Part shown: positions 56,486 to 64,000 of the stretch, piece by piece
Numbering within the stretch: the stretch's first letter is position 1
How the letters are laid out: every line of letters begins with the position of its first letter
Source: Variovorax paradoxus NBRC 15149
GTDB taxonomy: Bacteria > Pseudomonadota > Gammaproteobacteria > Burkholderiales > Burkholderiaceae_C
Reading direction: 5' to 3'
NCBI RefSeq assembly: GCF_001591365.1
Contig: NZ_BCUT01000008.1
Coordinates: forward strand, 1-64,000
Length of the DNA stretch: 64,000 bases
Translations under genes and position numbers: made by a program
Notes under the pieces: model-generated
Told to the model about the DNA's origin: nothing
What the model saw: only the letters and a program-made list of their open reading frames with translations
Database searches by the model: none

Positions 56486-56988
56486 CAGCCCAGCTGGCCC
56501 TTGACCTTCTCGATGGCCGCGTTGGCGCACTGGTCGTCCAGGTGGCCGCCCGGCGCACCGCCAACGCCCACGGCGCCGATCACTTCGTTGCCCGACTTCA
56601 CCGGCACGCCGCCGCCCAGCAGCAGGAAGCCCGGCAGGTACACCAGGTTGGCGGCGCCAGGGTTCTTCTGCGCGCCTTCCATCATGGCCTGCGTCGCGCT
56701 CTTGGCCGATGCCGAGGTCCATGCCTTGCGCTCGCTCGAAGCCAGCGTGTGCGGGCCGGCGTTGTCGGCGCGCTGCACGGCGCGCACGGTGCCGGCGCGG
56801 TCGACCACGGTGGCGGCCACGTTGTAGCCGTTGACTGCGCAGGCGGCCACGGCTTCGGCTGCGATCTGGTTGGCCAGTGCGAGCGAGATGTTCTTCTCGG
56901 TGCGCACCGCAGGTGCAGGCGTCTGGGCCTGGACGGCCGATGCGGCAAGCAGGATGGCGAGAGCGCCGAGGCGAAGGTTGGAACGCAT
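56485..56988 (-). CDS. Exported GlcG/HbpS-family heme-binding-like protein
   Basis: The 167-residue protein has a signal peptide (LGALAILLAASAVQA). The GlcG/HbpS domain shows LANQIAAEAVAACAVNGYNVAATVVDRAGTVRAVQRADNAGPHT, SSERKAWTSASAKSAT and GGGVPVKSGNEVIGAVGVGGAPGGHLDDQCANAAIEKV. Family members bind heme or corrinoids or have no known ligand. ATG 56988 follows GGAG. A TACAGT -10-like hexamer without a good -35 and a perfect upstream palindrome suggest activator-dependent transcription. Confidence 0.86.
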   Translation of the reverse strand: MRSNLRLGALAILLAASAVQAQTPAPAVRTEKNISLALANQIAAEAVAACAVNGYNVAATVVDRAGTVRAVQRADNAGPHTLASSERKAWTSASAKSATQAMMEGAQKNPGAANLVYLPGFLLLGGGVPVKSGNEVIGAVGVGGAPGGHLDDQCANAAIEKVKGQLG

Positions 56989-57048
56989 TTTTCGTTTTCT
57001 CCAGTGGATGCAGGGTGATGGCACCGGCTGTCTGCCGGCGGCTGCGCC

Positions 57049-57117
57049 ACTGTAGGAAACACCGTCCGCCGAGGCCATTCGTACGGCTACGCCCGGTGCT
57101 CCGTAGTTCTACGGAGC
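57049..57117 (-). promoter_or_regulatory. Putative FixJ-type operator and activator-dependent promoter of the GlcG-ankyrin operon
   Basis: The perfect palindrome GCTCCGTAG-TT-CTACGGAGC lies at 57098-57117, just after the stop of the FixJ-type regulator gene. TACAGT (57054-57049) is a good -10, with no -35 at 17 nt. The palindrome centre would be near -64, a typical activator position. It has no T-run, so it is not a terminator. Confidence 0.6.
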
Positions 57118-57125
57118 GCCCGCTT

Positions 57126-57767
57126 TCAGTCTTGCCCCGCAACCAGCACCGCGTAGCGCCGGATCAGCTGCGCGAGCGAATCGCAGTCGAGCTTGGCGAA
57201 CAGGTTGGCGCGGTGCGTCTCGACCGTGCGCGGCGACAGCGCGAGCGTGCGCGCGATCTCCTTGTTGGTGAGGCCTTGCACGATGAAGGCAAGCACCTCG
57301 CGCTCGCGCTCCGACAGCTGCGCCACGCGCTCGCGCGCCGCGTTGTCGGCCTGCGAGCGTTCGCGCGAGCGCACATGCTGGCGCACCGCCTGCTGCAGGG
57401 CCTCGAGCAGCTGCTCGTCGTCCACCGGTTTCTCCAGGAACTCGGCCGCGCCGGCCTTGAAGGCGCGGCGGCACATCTCGACCGTCCCGTGGCCGGTGAG
57501 CATGATCACCGGCTGGTCGACGCCCTGCGCCATGAGCCGGTCGAGCACCGTGAGGCCGCTGATGCCGGGCATGCGCACGTCGAGCACGATGGCGCCGACG
57601 CTCGCGCGGTCGAAGCCGTCGATGAAGGCCTGCGGATCGGCCCAGCCCTGCACCCGCAGGCCGACCGTGCCGATCAGGAGCGACAGGCTGTCGCGCACCG
57701 CCTGGTCGTCGTCGATGAGATGGATCAGCGGCGATTGCGGCTGGTGGGTGCCAGAGGCGGTGTTCAT
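57126..57767 (-). CDS. FixJ-type response regulator
   Basis: The 213-residue protein has a receiver domain (HLIDDDQAVRDSLSLLI; Asp in IVLDVRMPGISGL; MLTGHGTVEMCRRAFKAGAAEFLEKPV) and a LuxR/FixJ HTH (LSEREREVLAFIVQGLTNKEIARTLALSPRTVETHRANLFAKL). The family activates transcription when phosphorylated. The gene overlaps the stop of the adjacent sensor kinase (ATGA). A likely target is the GlcG-ankyrin operon downstream. Confidence 0.95.
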   Translation of the reverse strand: MNTASGTHQPQSPLIHLIDDDQAVRDSLSLLIGTVGLRVQGWADPQAFIDGFDRASVGAIVLDVRMPGISGLTVLDRLMAQGVDQPVIMLTGHGTVEMCRRAFKAGAAEFLEKPVDDEQLLEALQQAVRQHVRSRERSQADNAARERVAQLSEREREVLAFIVQGLTNKEIARTLALSPRTVETHRANLFAKLDCDSLAQLIRRYAVLVAGQD

Positions 57768-59263
57768 GCCATGCGCTCCGTGGACGCCGCCACCAGCGGC
57801 AGCAGCAGCGTGAAGCGCGCGCCGCGCGGCGCCGCATTGGCTGCGGTGAGGCTGCCGCCCATGCCGCTCGCCAGCGTTTCGCTGAGGCTCAGGCCAAGGC
57901 CCAGGCCGCCCTCGCGCGTGCTGAAGAAAGGTTCGAAGAGGCGCGGCATGGCCTCGGGCGCAATGCCGCGTCCGTTGTCGGTCACGGTCAGCACGCCCTC
58001 CTGCCCATTGCGGCCGACCGAAACGGAAAGGCGGCGTTCGGACGCGGGCACCAGGTCGAGCGCCTGCAAGGCGTTCATCAGCAGGTTGTGCACGATCTGC
58101 TCGAGCGCCACCGTCTCGGCCTGCACGCGCACCGGCGCCTGCGCGGTGGCGTCGAACTGCGCCGCCACGCCGCGCTGCGCGAACTCGGGTGCGAGCAGGT
58201 GCATGGCGCTGCGCACCACCTCCTGCAGCACCAGCGGCTTCACGTCGCCGCCGGCTTCAGGGCGTTCGATCACACGGCGCAGCCGGCCGACCACGCCGGC
58301 CGCGCGGCGCGCCTGCTCCACGGCCTGGCCCATGGCATTGCGCGCCGTCGCCAGGTCGGGCGGATCCTCGTCGAGCAGCCGGCGCGCGGCCTGCGCATTG
58401 GCCAGCACGGCCGTGAGCGGCTGGTTCAGCTCGTGCGCCAGCCCTGCCGAAAGCTCGCCCAGGGCATTGAGCCGCGCCACCTGCCCGAGCCGCAGCAGAT
58501 CTTCGGCCCGGCGCCGCGCGATGCGCTGGCGCTGCGCGGTCCACAGGCCGGCCAGCAGCAGCGCCGCCGCCACGGCCCAGCCGGCGATGCCGCGCCACGG
58601 CAGTTCACCCCAGCCCACATGGCGCTCGGCCATCAGGTCGAAAGGCTGGCTCGGCGAGGCCAGGGCCTTGGTGAGGCCGAAGCGCCAGCCGCCCGCATCC
58701 GCTTGCGCGGTCCGCCCCGGCTGCAGCACGAACTGCTGCGCGCCGCGCTGCAGGCTCACGCGCACCGGGCTTTGCTTCGGGTCCATCGGCCAGTCGCGCC
58801 ACGGCACCGAGCCGGCCAGGTCGATCTCAAGTGCGTAGCTGACGGGCGTCGCGCCCATCACGAGCTGGTAGCGGCCCTGCGCGAGGTCCAGTCCCGCCAG
58901 TTCGGCGCGGCGCTCGCTGCGCGAACGCGCTTCTGCAGCGGCCAATGCGCCGGCCTGCTTCTCGTCGGGCCAGGCCTGGTCGCGCTCGCGCCGCTGCACG
59001 CGCAGGATCGACGGATAGACCGATGGCAGGCGCTGCTCCGGGCGGTCCGCGCCGTCGCCGGGTTCGAGCAGCGCGAGCGTGGCCAGCACCGCGTCGTACT
59101 GCACCACCTGCTGGCTCATGAGCCGGTGCGCGATGCGCGCGTCGGTCTCGAAATCCTGCTGCAGCTGCGCGAGCTCGGCGCGCGCGAGCCACACCGCGCC
59201 CACGGCCGTGAGGACCAGCCATGCCAGCCACCAGCCACCCTGCGTGCGCAACCACTGTTTCAT
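57764..59263 (-). CDS. Membrane sensor histidine kinase, partner of the FixJ-type regulator
   Basis: The 499-residue kinase has a first helix at about 11-29, a periplasmic sensing region of about 200 residues, and a second helix at about 228-245. The dimerisation domain has GELSAGLAHELNQPLTAVLANAQAARRLL. HATPase motifs are NLLMNALQAL, DNGRGIAPEAMPRLFEPFFSTREGG and LGLGLSLSETLA. The HELNQPL form is typical of FixL/DctB-like kinases. The periplasmic domain is not recognised, so the signal is unknown. ATG 59263 places the first helix at the N-terminus. Confidence 0.93.
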   Translation of the reverse strand: MKQWLRTQGGWWLAWLVLTAVGAVWLARAELAQLQQDFETDARIAHRLMSQQVVQYDAVLATLALLEPGDGADRPEQRLPSVYPSILRVQRRERDQAWPDEKQAGALAAAEARSRSERRAELAGLDLAQGRYQLVMGATPVSYALEIDLAGSVPWRDWPMDPKQSPVRVSLQRGAQQFVLQPGRTAQADAGGWRFGLTKALASPSQPFDLMAERHVGWGELPWRGIAGWAVAAALLLAGLWTAQRQRIARRRAEDLLRLGQVARLNALGELSAGLAHELNQPLTAVLANAQAARRLLDEDPPDLATARNAMGQAVEQARRAAGVVGRLRRVIERPEAGGDVKPLVLQEVVRSAMHLLAPEFAQRGVAAQFDATAQAPVRVQAETVALEQIVHNLLMNALQALDLVPASERRLSVSVGRNGQEGVLTVTDNGRGIAPEAMPRLFEPFFSTREGGLGLGLSLSETLASGMGGSLTAANAAPRGARFTLLLPLVAASTERMA

Positions 59264-59324
59264 GGCGCGGATTGTGCCCGGCGCGGCGCAGCCTCCCGAT
59301 GTTGGCCGAGAATGCGGCCCCAAC

Positions 59325-60404
59325 ATGGCCGATGAAGTGCAGGACTCCCTTTTCCCCGATCTTCCGCGCCCGCCCGAGGCGCCCCCCACCGTGCCGCCGG
59401 AGGCCGAGGCCGAACCGCCCGCGAAGAAGAAGCCGCGCGGCGCCACCGTGGCACCGGCGCCCGCCGACCCGGCACTGGTCGAACTGGCCGCGGCGCTCCC
59501 TCCCGGCCTGCGGCTCGGCACCTCTTCGTGGAGCTATCCCGGCTGGGCCAACCTCGTCTGGGATGGCGAATACGCCGAGGCGGTGCTGTCGAAGAGCGGC
59601 CTCTCCGCCCTCGCCCGGCATCCGCTCTTTCGCACCGTGAGCCTGGACCGCAACTTCTACCGCGCGCTCACCGCCAGCCAGTACGCGCGCTACGCGGCCA
59701 TGGTGCAGGACGATTTCCGCTTCGTGGTGAAGGCGCCGAGCCTCGTGACCGACGCCACCGTGCGCGACGAAAGCGGCCGCGGCACGCAGGCCAACCCGGT
59801 GTTCCTGAACAGCGAGATCGCGATCCAGGAGTTCGTGCAGCCGGCGCTCGAAGGGTTGGGCCACCGCATCGGCGCGCTGGTGTTCCAGCTGAGCCCGATC
59901 CCTGCGCAGCTGCTGGCCGACCAGCCAGCGCTGCTCGCGCGCATCGGCGAAATGCTCGAGGCCTTGCCCGGCCTGAAGCCGACCGCGCCCGATGCCGTGA
60001 TCGCGGTCGAGGTGCGCGACCCGCAACTGCTCTGCCCCGCCTTCGCCGACATGCTGCGCAGCGTGGGCGCCACCTTCTGCATGGGCCTGCACGCCAAGAT
60101 GCCGCCGATCGAAGACCAGCTGCCGATGCTGCGCGCGCTCTGGCCCGGGCCGCTGGTGTGCCGCTGGAACCTGCACCGCCGCCACGGCCGCTTCGGCTAT
60201 GAAGATGCGGAAAAGCTCTACGGTCCGTTCGACAGGATCGTCGATCCCGACCCCGAGACCCGCGAGGCCCTGGCCCGCGTGATCGCGGGCACCACCGGCG
60301 CGGGCCAGCTGGCCTATGTCACAGTGAGCAACAACGCCGAAGGCTGCGCGCCGCTGACGATCGCCTCGCTTGCGCGGGACATCGCCGGGCTGCCAAAGCG
60401 CTAA
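59325..60404 (+). CDS. DUF72-family protein
   Basis: The 359-residue soluble TIM-barrel-like protein has GTSSWSYPGWANLVW, FRTVSLDRNFYRALT, DFRFVVKAPSLVTDATVRD and FQLSPIP, in the DUF72 (YecE-like) order. An N-terminal extension of about 60 residues is rich in Pro and Glu. Function of the family is unknown. It is divergent from the sensor kinase and convergent with a RidA gene, overlapping it by 4 nt. Confidence 0.9.
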   Translation: MADEVQDSLFPDLPRPPEAPPTVPPEAEAEPPAKKKPRGATVAPAPADPALVELAAALPPGLRLGTSSWSYPGWANLVWDGEYAEAVLSKSGLSALARHPLFRTVSLDRNFYRALTASQYARYAAMVQDDFRFVVKAPSLVTDATVRDESGRGTQANPVFLNSEIAIQEFVQPALEGLGHRIGALVFQLSPIPAQLLADQPALLARIGEMLEALPGLKPTAPDAVIAVEVRDPQLLCPAFADMLRSVGATFCMGLHAKMPPIEDQLPMLRALWPGPLVCRWNLHRRHGRFGYEDAEKLYGPFDRIVDPDPETREALARVIAGTTGAGQLAYVTVSNNAEGCAPLTIASLARDIAGLPKR

Positions 60405-60892
60405 CCTGCGTTGTCCTTGGCCGCCACCGTCATCTCCAGCTCCACGCTCGCATTCTTCGGCAGCGCATAGACGCCGACGGCCGTGCGCACATGCACGCCG
60501 GCCTCGCCGAACACGCGGTGCAGCAGCTCGGAGGCCGCATCGGCCACTTCGCTCTGCTGCGTGAATTCGGCCGTGCACTGCACGAAGACGCCAACGCGCA
60601 GCACCTTCTCGATGCCGTCGAGCGAGCCCAGTTCGCGGCGCAGCAGCGCGAGGCAGCGCAAGGCGCAGATCTGCGCGGCCTCGCGGGCCTTGCCGAGCGG
60701 CACCTGGTCGCCCACGCGGCCTGTGACGACCACCGTGGTGCCCACGCGCGGCACCTGGCCGCTGGTGTAGAGCGTGCGGCCGTCACGCACGACGGGGATG
60801 TAGTTGCCGCCGGCGACGAGCTCGCCCTCGAAGCTGTGGCCCAGCTCGGCGGCGATGCGGTCGGCAATCTGGTCTCGGGTCTGCGACGTCAT
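60401..60892 (-). CDS. RidA/YjgF-family protein
   Basis: The 163-residue protein has the trimeric RidA-fold signature: LYTSGQVPRVG, GDQVPLGKAREAAQICALRCLALLRRELGSLDGIEKVLRVGVFVQ and VYALPKNASVELEMTVAA. It belongs to the longer YjgF subgroup, with LPKNASVELE instead of the RidA RxxLPxxxxVE arginine form. True 2-aminoacrylate deaminase activity is therefore not certain. Confidence 0.88.
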   Translation of the reverse strand: MTSQTRDQIADRIAAELGHSFEGELVAGGNYIPVVRDGRTLYTSGQVPRVGTTVVVTGRVGDQVPLGKAREAAQICALRCLALLRRELGSLDGIEKVLRVGVFVQCTAEFTQQSEVADAASELLHRVFGEAGVHVRTAVGVYALPKNASVELEMTVAAKDNAG

Positions 60893-60998
60893 CTTTGTTG
60901 GCTTCCGTTCAGTGAAGCCTCATTGTCGCCAGCCGCTCTTCGAAGAACAGATACAGATCGCACAGGCGCGATGCACAACAGACGATGCGTCACACGCC

Positions 60999-61619
60999 TC
61001 AGGCGGCCCGGTCCGAAGGCCACCGCCCCATCACCTCGTGGATGCCTTCGCCGACGTGGCTTTCGATCAGCGAGAACGAGTCGGCCATCCACCGGACCGG
61101 CTCGACCAGATGCGGCTCGATCTTGCTCGGCGTGTAGGCCAGCGTCATGTGGGGCGTGAAGCCGCGCTCGGGCTTGAAGCCCGCATCCGCCAGCGCCTCG
61201 CCCAGGCGCTGCCTGAATGCCGCAAGCGCCGAGGTGCCGCTGCCGCCGCCGCACAGCACGAAGGCCTTGCTCTGCTCGAAGCGCATGGCCTCGTCGAACA
61301 CCACCTCGAACGACGGCGGCGCCACGGCAGCAGCGGCCTCCAGGGCGGCTTGCACCTTTTCGCGCGGCACTGCCGGAAAATGCCCGAGGTGATGCAGCGT
61401 GACGTGCAGGCGATGCGCCTCGGTCAGCTTGGCTTTGAGCGCGTGCCGGTCCTTCAGGCGCGCCGCCAGCGCGGCAATCGATGCGGCATCTTCAGGGCGC
61501 GGAAAGATCGCGAAGAACAGCGAGCGCGGCAGGCGCTCCTTGGGTGGTACGGTGCGGCGCGGGCGGCGCAACGGCGGCGGCGCGGGATCGATGCCTGGGA
61601 GCAGCAGTTGTTCGGGCAT
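60999..61619 (-). CDS. thpR: RNA 2',3'-cyclic phosphodiesterase (2H family, ThpR)
   Basis: The 206-residue enzyme has the two HxT motifs HVTLHHLG and HMTLAYTP at about residues 73 and 155, and RLPRSLFFAIFPRPEDA at the start of the fold. It hydrolyses 2',3'-cyclic phosphates of RNA and was first described as 2'-5' RNA ligase. ATG 61619 is chosen over the longer open frame because the extension is low-complexity. Confidence 0.9.
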   Translation of the reverse strand: MPEQLLLPGIDPAPPPLRRPRRTVPPKERLPRSLFFAIFPRPEDAASIAALAARLKDRHALKAKLTEAHRLHVTLHHLGHFPAVPREKVQAALEAAAAVAPPSFEVVFDEAMRFEQSKAFVLCGGGSGTSALAAFRQRLGEALADAGFKPERGFTPHMTLAYTPSKIEPHLVEPVRWMADSFSLIESHVGEGIHEVMGRWPSDRAA

Positions 61620-61717
61620 GGGAGATATCGGATTCACCGGTGCATTCAAACACGGCCGGAGACCGTCGGTTGACCCGCACCCGGAACTCGGCGCATGCTG
61701 CACGGCTCTGACCTGCC

Positions 61718-62350
61718 ATGAACGCCCTCTCCGCACCCGGCCTTCCCCGGCGCACCGTCGCCGCGGCGCTCGTTGCCATGCCCGCGCTCTGGCTGGGCGC
61801 CCGCGCACAGCCGGCGGCAAGCCGGCTCGCCACCCCTTCGCAGACCGAGGGACCCTTCTACCCCGTGCGCCTGCCGCAGGATTCCGATGGCGATCTGCTG
61901 CGCAACGGCACGCTGGACTACCGCAGCGGCCAGCCGGCCTGGGTCGACGGCACGGTGACCGATCTGGGCGGCAGGCCGCTGCGCGGTGCGCAGGTCGAAA
62001 TCTGGCAGTGCGATCAGAACGGCCACTACCACCACCCCGGCGACGGCGACCGCGCCGACGCCGCCTTCCAGGGCTTCGGCCGCGTCACGGTCGGCGAAGA
62101 CGGCAGCTACCGCTTTCGCACCATCCGCCCGGTGCCCTACAGCGGCCGCACGCCGCACATCCACGTCAAGGTGAAGCTCGGCACGCGCGAGCTGCTGACC
62201 ACGCAGCTCTACGTGGCCGGTGACCCGGGCAATGCGCGCGACTACCTCTGGCGCAATCTTCCGCTGGCCGCGAGGGAGGCTGTCACAGTGCCTTTCGAGC
62301 GCGGGCCGGACGGCCTGCAGGCGCGCTTTCCGATTGCCGTTGCGGCCTGA
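61718..62350 (+). CDS. Tat-exported intradiol ring-cleavage dioxygenase-like protein
   Basis: The 210-residue protein has an N-terminal Tat-like signal (GLPRRTVAAALVAMPALWLGARA). The mature part is a protocatechuate/catechol 1,2-dioxygenase-type fold with TEGPFYP, VEIWQCDQNGHYHHPGD (iron Tyr) and TIRPVPYSGRTPHIHVKV (Tyr and two His iron ligands). Classical enzymes are cytosolic. Exported, single-domain forms occur in several bacteria, with uncertain substrates. Divergent from thpR. Confidence 0.87.
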   Translation: MNALSAPGLPRRTVAAALVAMPALWLGARAQPAASRLATPSQTEGPFYPVRLPQDSDGDLLRNGTLDYRSGQPAWVDGTVTDLGGRPLRGAQVEIWQCDQNGHYHHPGDGDRADAAFQGFGRVTVGEDGSYRFRTIRPVPYSGRTPHIHVKVKLGTRELLTTQLYVAGDPGNARDYLWRNLPLAAREAVTVPFERGPDGLQARFPIAVAA

Positions 62351-62402
62351 GGGCGCTCAACCACGGACGCGCGGGGATTCAGGTCCGGCCTGCAAGGACG
62401 GC

Positions 62403-63383
<981 letters not shown>

Positions 63384-63423
63384 GGATGACTCTGGGTGAT
63401 GGTTGATCGGGCGCCCGGCAGGC

Positions 63424-64000
63424 TCAGCGCTTGGCCGAGAGCGCCGAGGCAATGGTTGTGGCGTTGTGCGCGAACAGCTTCAGGTAGGTGTCCGCTTCGG
63501 TTCCCGGTGCCGACAGTGCGTCGGAATAAAGCCGGCCGCCGACGACGACCCCGCCCTCGCGTGCAATGCGCTGCACCAGGCGCGGATCGGAAATGTTCTC
63601 GACGAACACCGCGCGCACGTCCTCGCGCCGGATCTGGCCGATCAGGCGCGCGACCGAGGCGGCGGAGGCCTCGCTGTCGGTGTTCATGCCCTGCGGCGCA
63701 AGGAACTCGATGCCGTAGGCCGCGCCGAAATAGCCGAACGCATCGTGCGAACTGATCACGCGGCGATGCTCGCGCGGCATCGCGTCGAAACGTGCGCGAA
63801 TCTCGCGGTCGAGCGCCTGGAGCCGCTCGATGTAGCTCGCGCAGCGCCGGCCGATCTCGGCCGCGAATGCCGGCCGTGCCCGCGCCATCGCATCGCGCAG
63901 GTTCGCGGCATAGCGCTGCGCGTTCGCAAGGTCCTGCCATGCATGCGGATCGGGCGCACGGCCCATGCGGCGCACCGGCACGCCATCGCTGGCCACGGCG
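63424..64000 (-). CDS. ZnuA/MntA-type metal ABC transporter substrate-binding protein (5' part outside the window)
   Basis: About 190 C-terminal residues are visible; the frame runs on beyond the window edge. Metal-site segments DPHAWQDLANAQRYAANL, RRVISSHDAFGYFGAAYGIEF and FVENISDPRLVQRIAREGGV fit cluster A-I binding proteins for Zn or Mn. The C-terminus ends FAHNATTIASALSAKR. It is followed by the CobW GTPase gene, suggesting a zinc-responsive operon. The specific metal cannot be decided. Confidence 0.9.
   Translation of the reverse strand, partial: AVASDGVPVRRMGRAPDPHAWQDLANAQRYAANLRDAMARARPAFAAEIGRRCASYIERLQALDREIRARFDAMPREHRRVISSHDAFGYFGAAYGIEFLAPQGMNTDSEASAASVARLIGQIRREDVRAVFVENISDPRLVQRIAREGGVVVGGRLYSDALSAPGTEADTYLKLFAHNATTIASALSAKR

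Noticed and set aside
57098-57117. Terminator of the FixJ-type regulator gene
   Set aside because: The palindrome has only two loop bases and no T-run; its location before a -10 fits an operator better.

Overview
The window is a high-GC, gene-dense chromosomal segment with the gene content of a betaproteobacterium of the Comamonadaceae, most like Variovorax. The pointers are a type IVa minor-pilin operon ending in pilY1, an ESPR-type autotransporter, a cbb3 oxidase operon with FNR-type boxes, and a tRNA-deaminase/hydrolase fusion. The genus is inference from gene order and protein style, not from a marker gene. I saw no rRNA, tRNA, CRISPR array, insertion sequence, integrase or phage gene.

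Layout. 0-3.6 kb: end of a nitrate/nitrite-assimilation type locus (unidentified gene end, cobA for siroheme, an FNT-family channel, a PP2C-phosphatase/protein-kinase fusion). 3.6-9.6 kb: a large glycine-rich autotransporter and small envelope or hypothetical genes. 9.9-16.3 kb: the pilus operon pilE-pilV-pilW-pilX-pilY1-fimT, mostly with overlapping start and stop codons. 16.4-19.6 kb: a DUF6502-type and DUF5666-type lipoprotein pair and an L,D-transpeptidase.

19.6-34.1 kb is an oxygen-limitation island: hemerythrin, two universal stress proteins, BON protein and phosphoketolase, a TauE/SafE-like membrane protein, hemN, ccoH-like, ccoG, ccoP-ccoQ-ccoO-ccoN, ccoS and ccoI. Three perfect TTGAT-N4-ATCAA boxes and one degenerate box lie in its divergent or leader regions, most with a -10-like hexamer 21-22 nt downstream. 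This points to FNR/Anr control, although no FNR gene is in the window.

34.1-40 kb: an AraC regulator divergent from an aldo/keto reductase, and the biotin genes bioA-bioF-bioD. 40.2-44.1 kb is a DNA-repair patch: a UdgX-type uracil-DNA glycosylase whose 3' end overlaps that of an AlkB-type dioxygenase, which lies behind a PD-(D/E)XK nuclease-XPD/DinG helicase fusion. A near-perfect LexA SOS box covers the apparent 5' end of the helicase. 44.2-50.9 kb is a signalling operon (triple-receiver hybrid kinase, CheR, CheB, receiver-kinase, receiver) without CheA, CheW or a chemoreceptor. 50.9-56.5 kb: a cyclase-FHA fusion, an S66 peptidase with a His-rich tail, a TadA-hydrolase fusion, a PaiB-like protein and an ankyrin protein. 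56.5-59.3 kb: a GlcG/HbpS protein and a FixJ-type two-component pair with a perfect palindrome between them. 59.3-64 kb: DUF72, RidA, ThpR, a Tat-type intradiol dioxygenase, a CobW GTPase and a truncated ZnuA-like metal-binding protein.

The most interesting regions are the SOS-controlled helicase-nuclease/AlkB unit next to UdgX, the two-way FNR promoter that would make ccoI leaderless, the chemoreceptor-free CheB/CheR phosphorelay, and the FixJ-associated palindrome.
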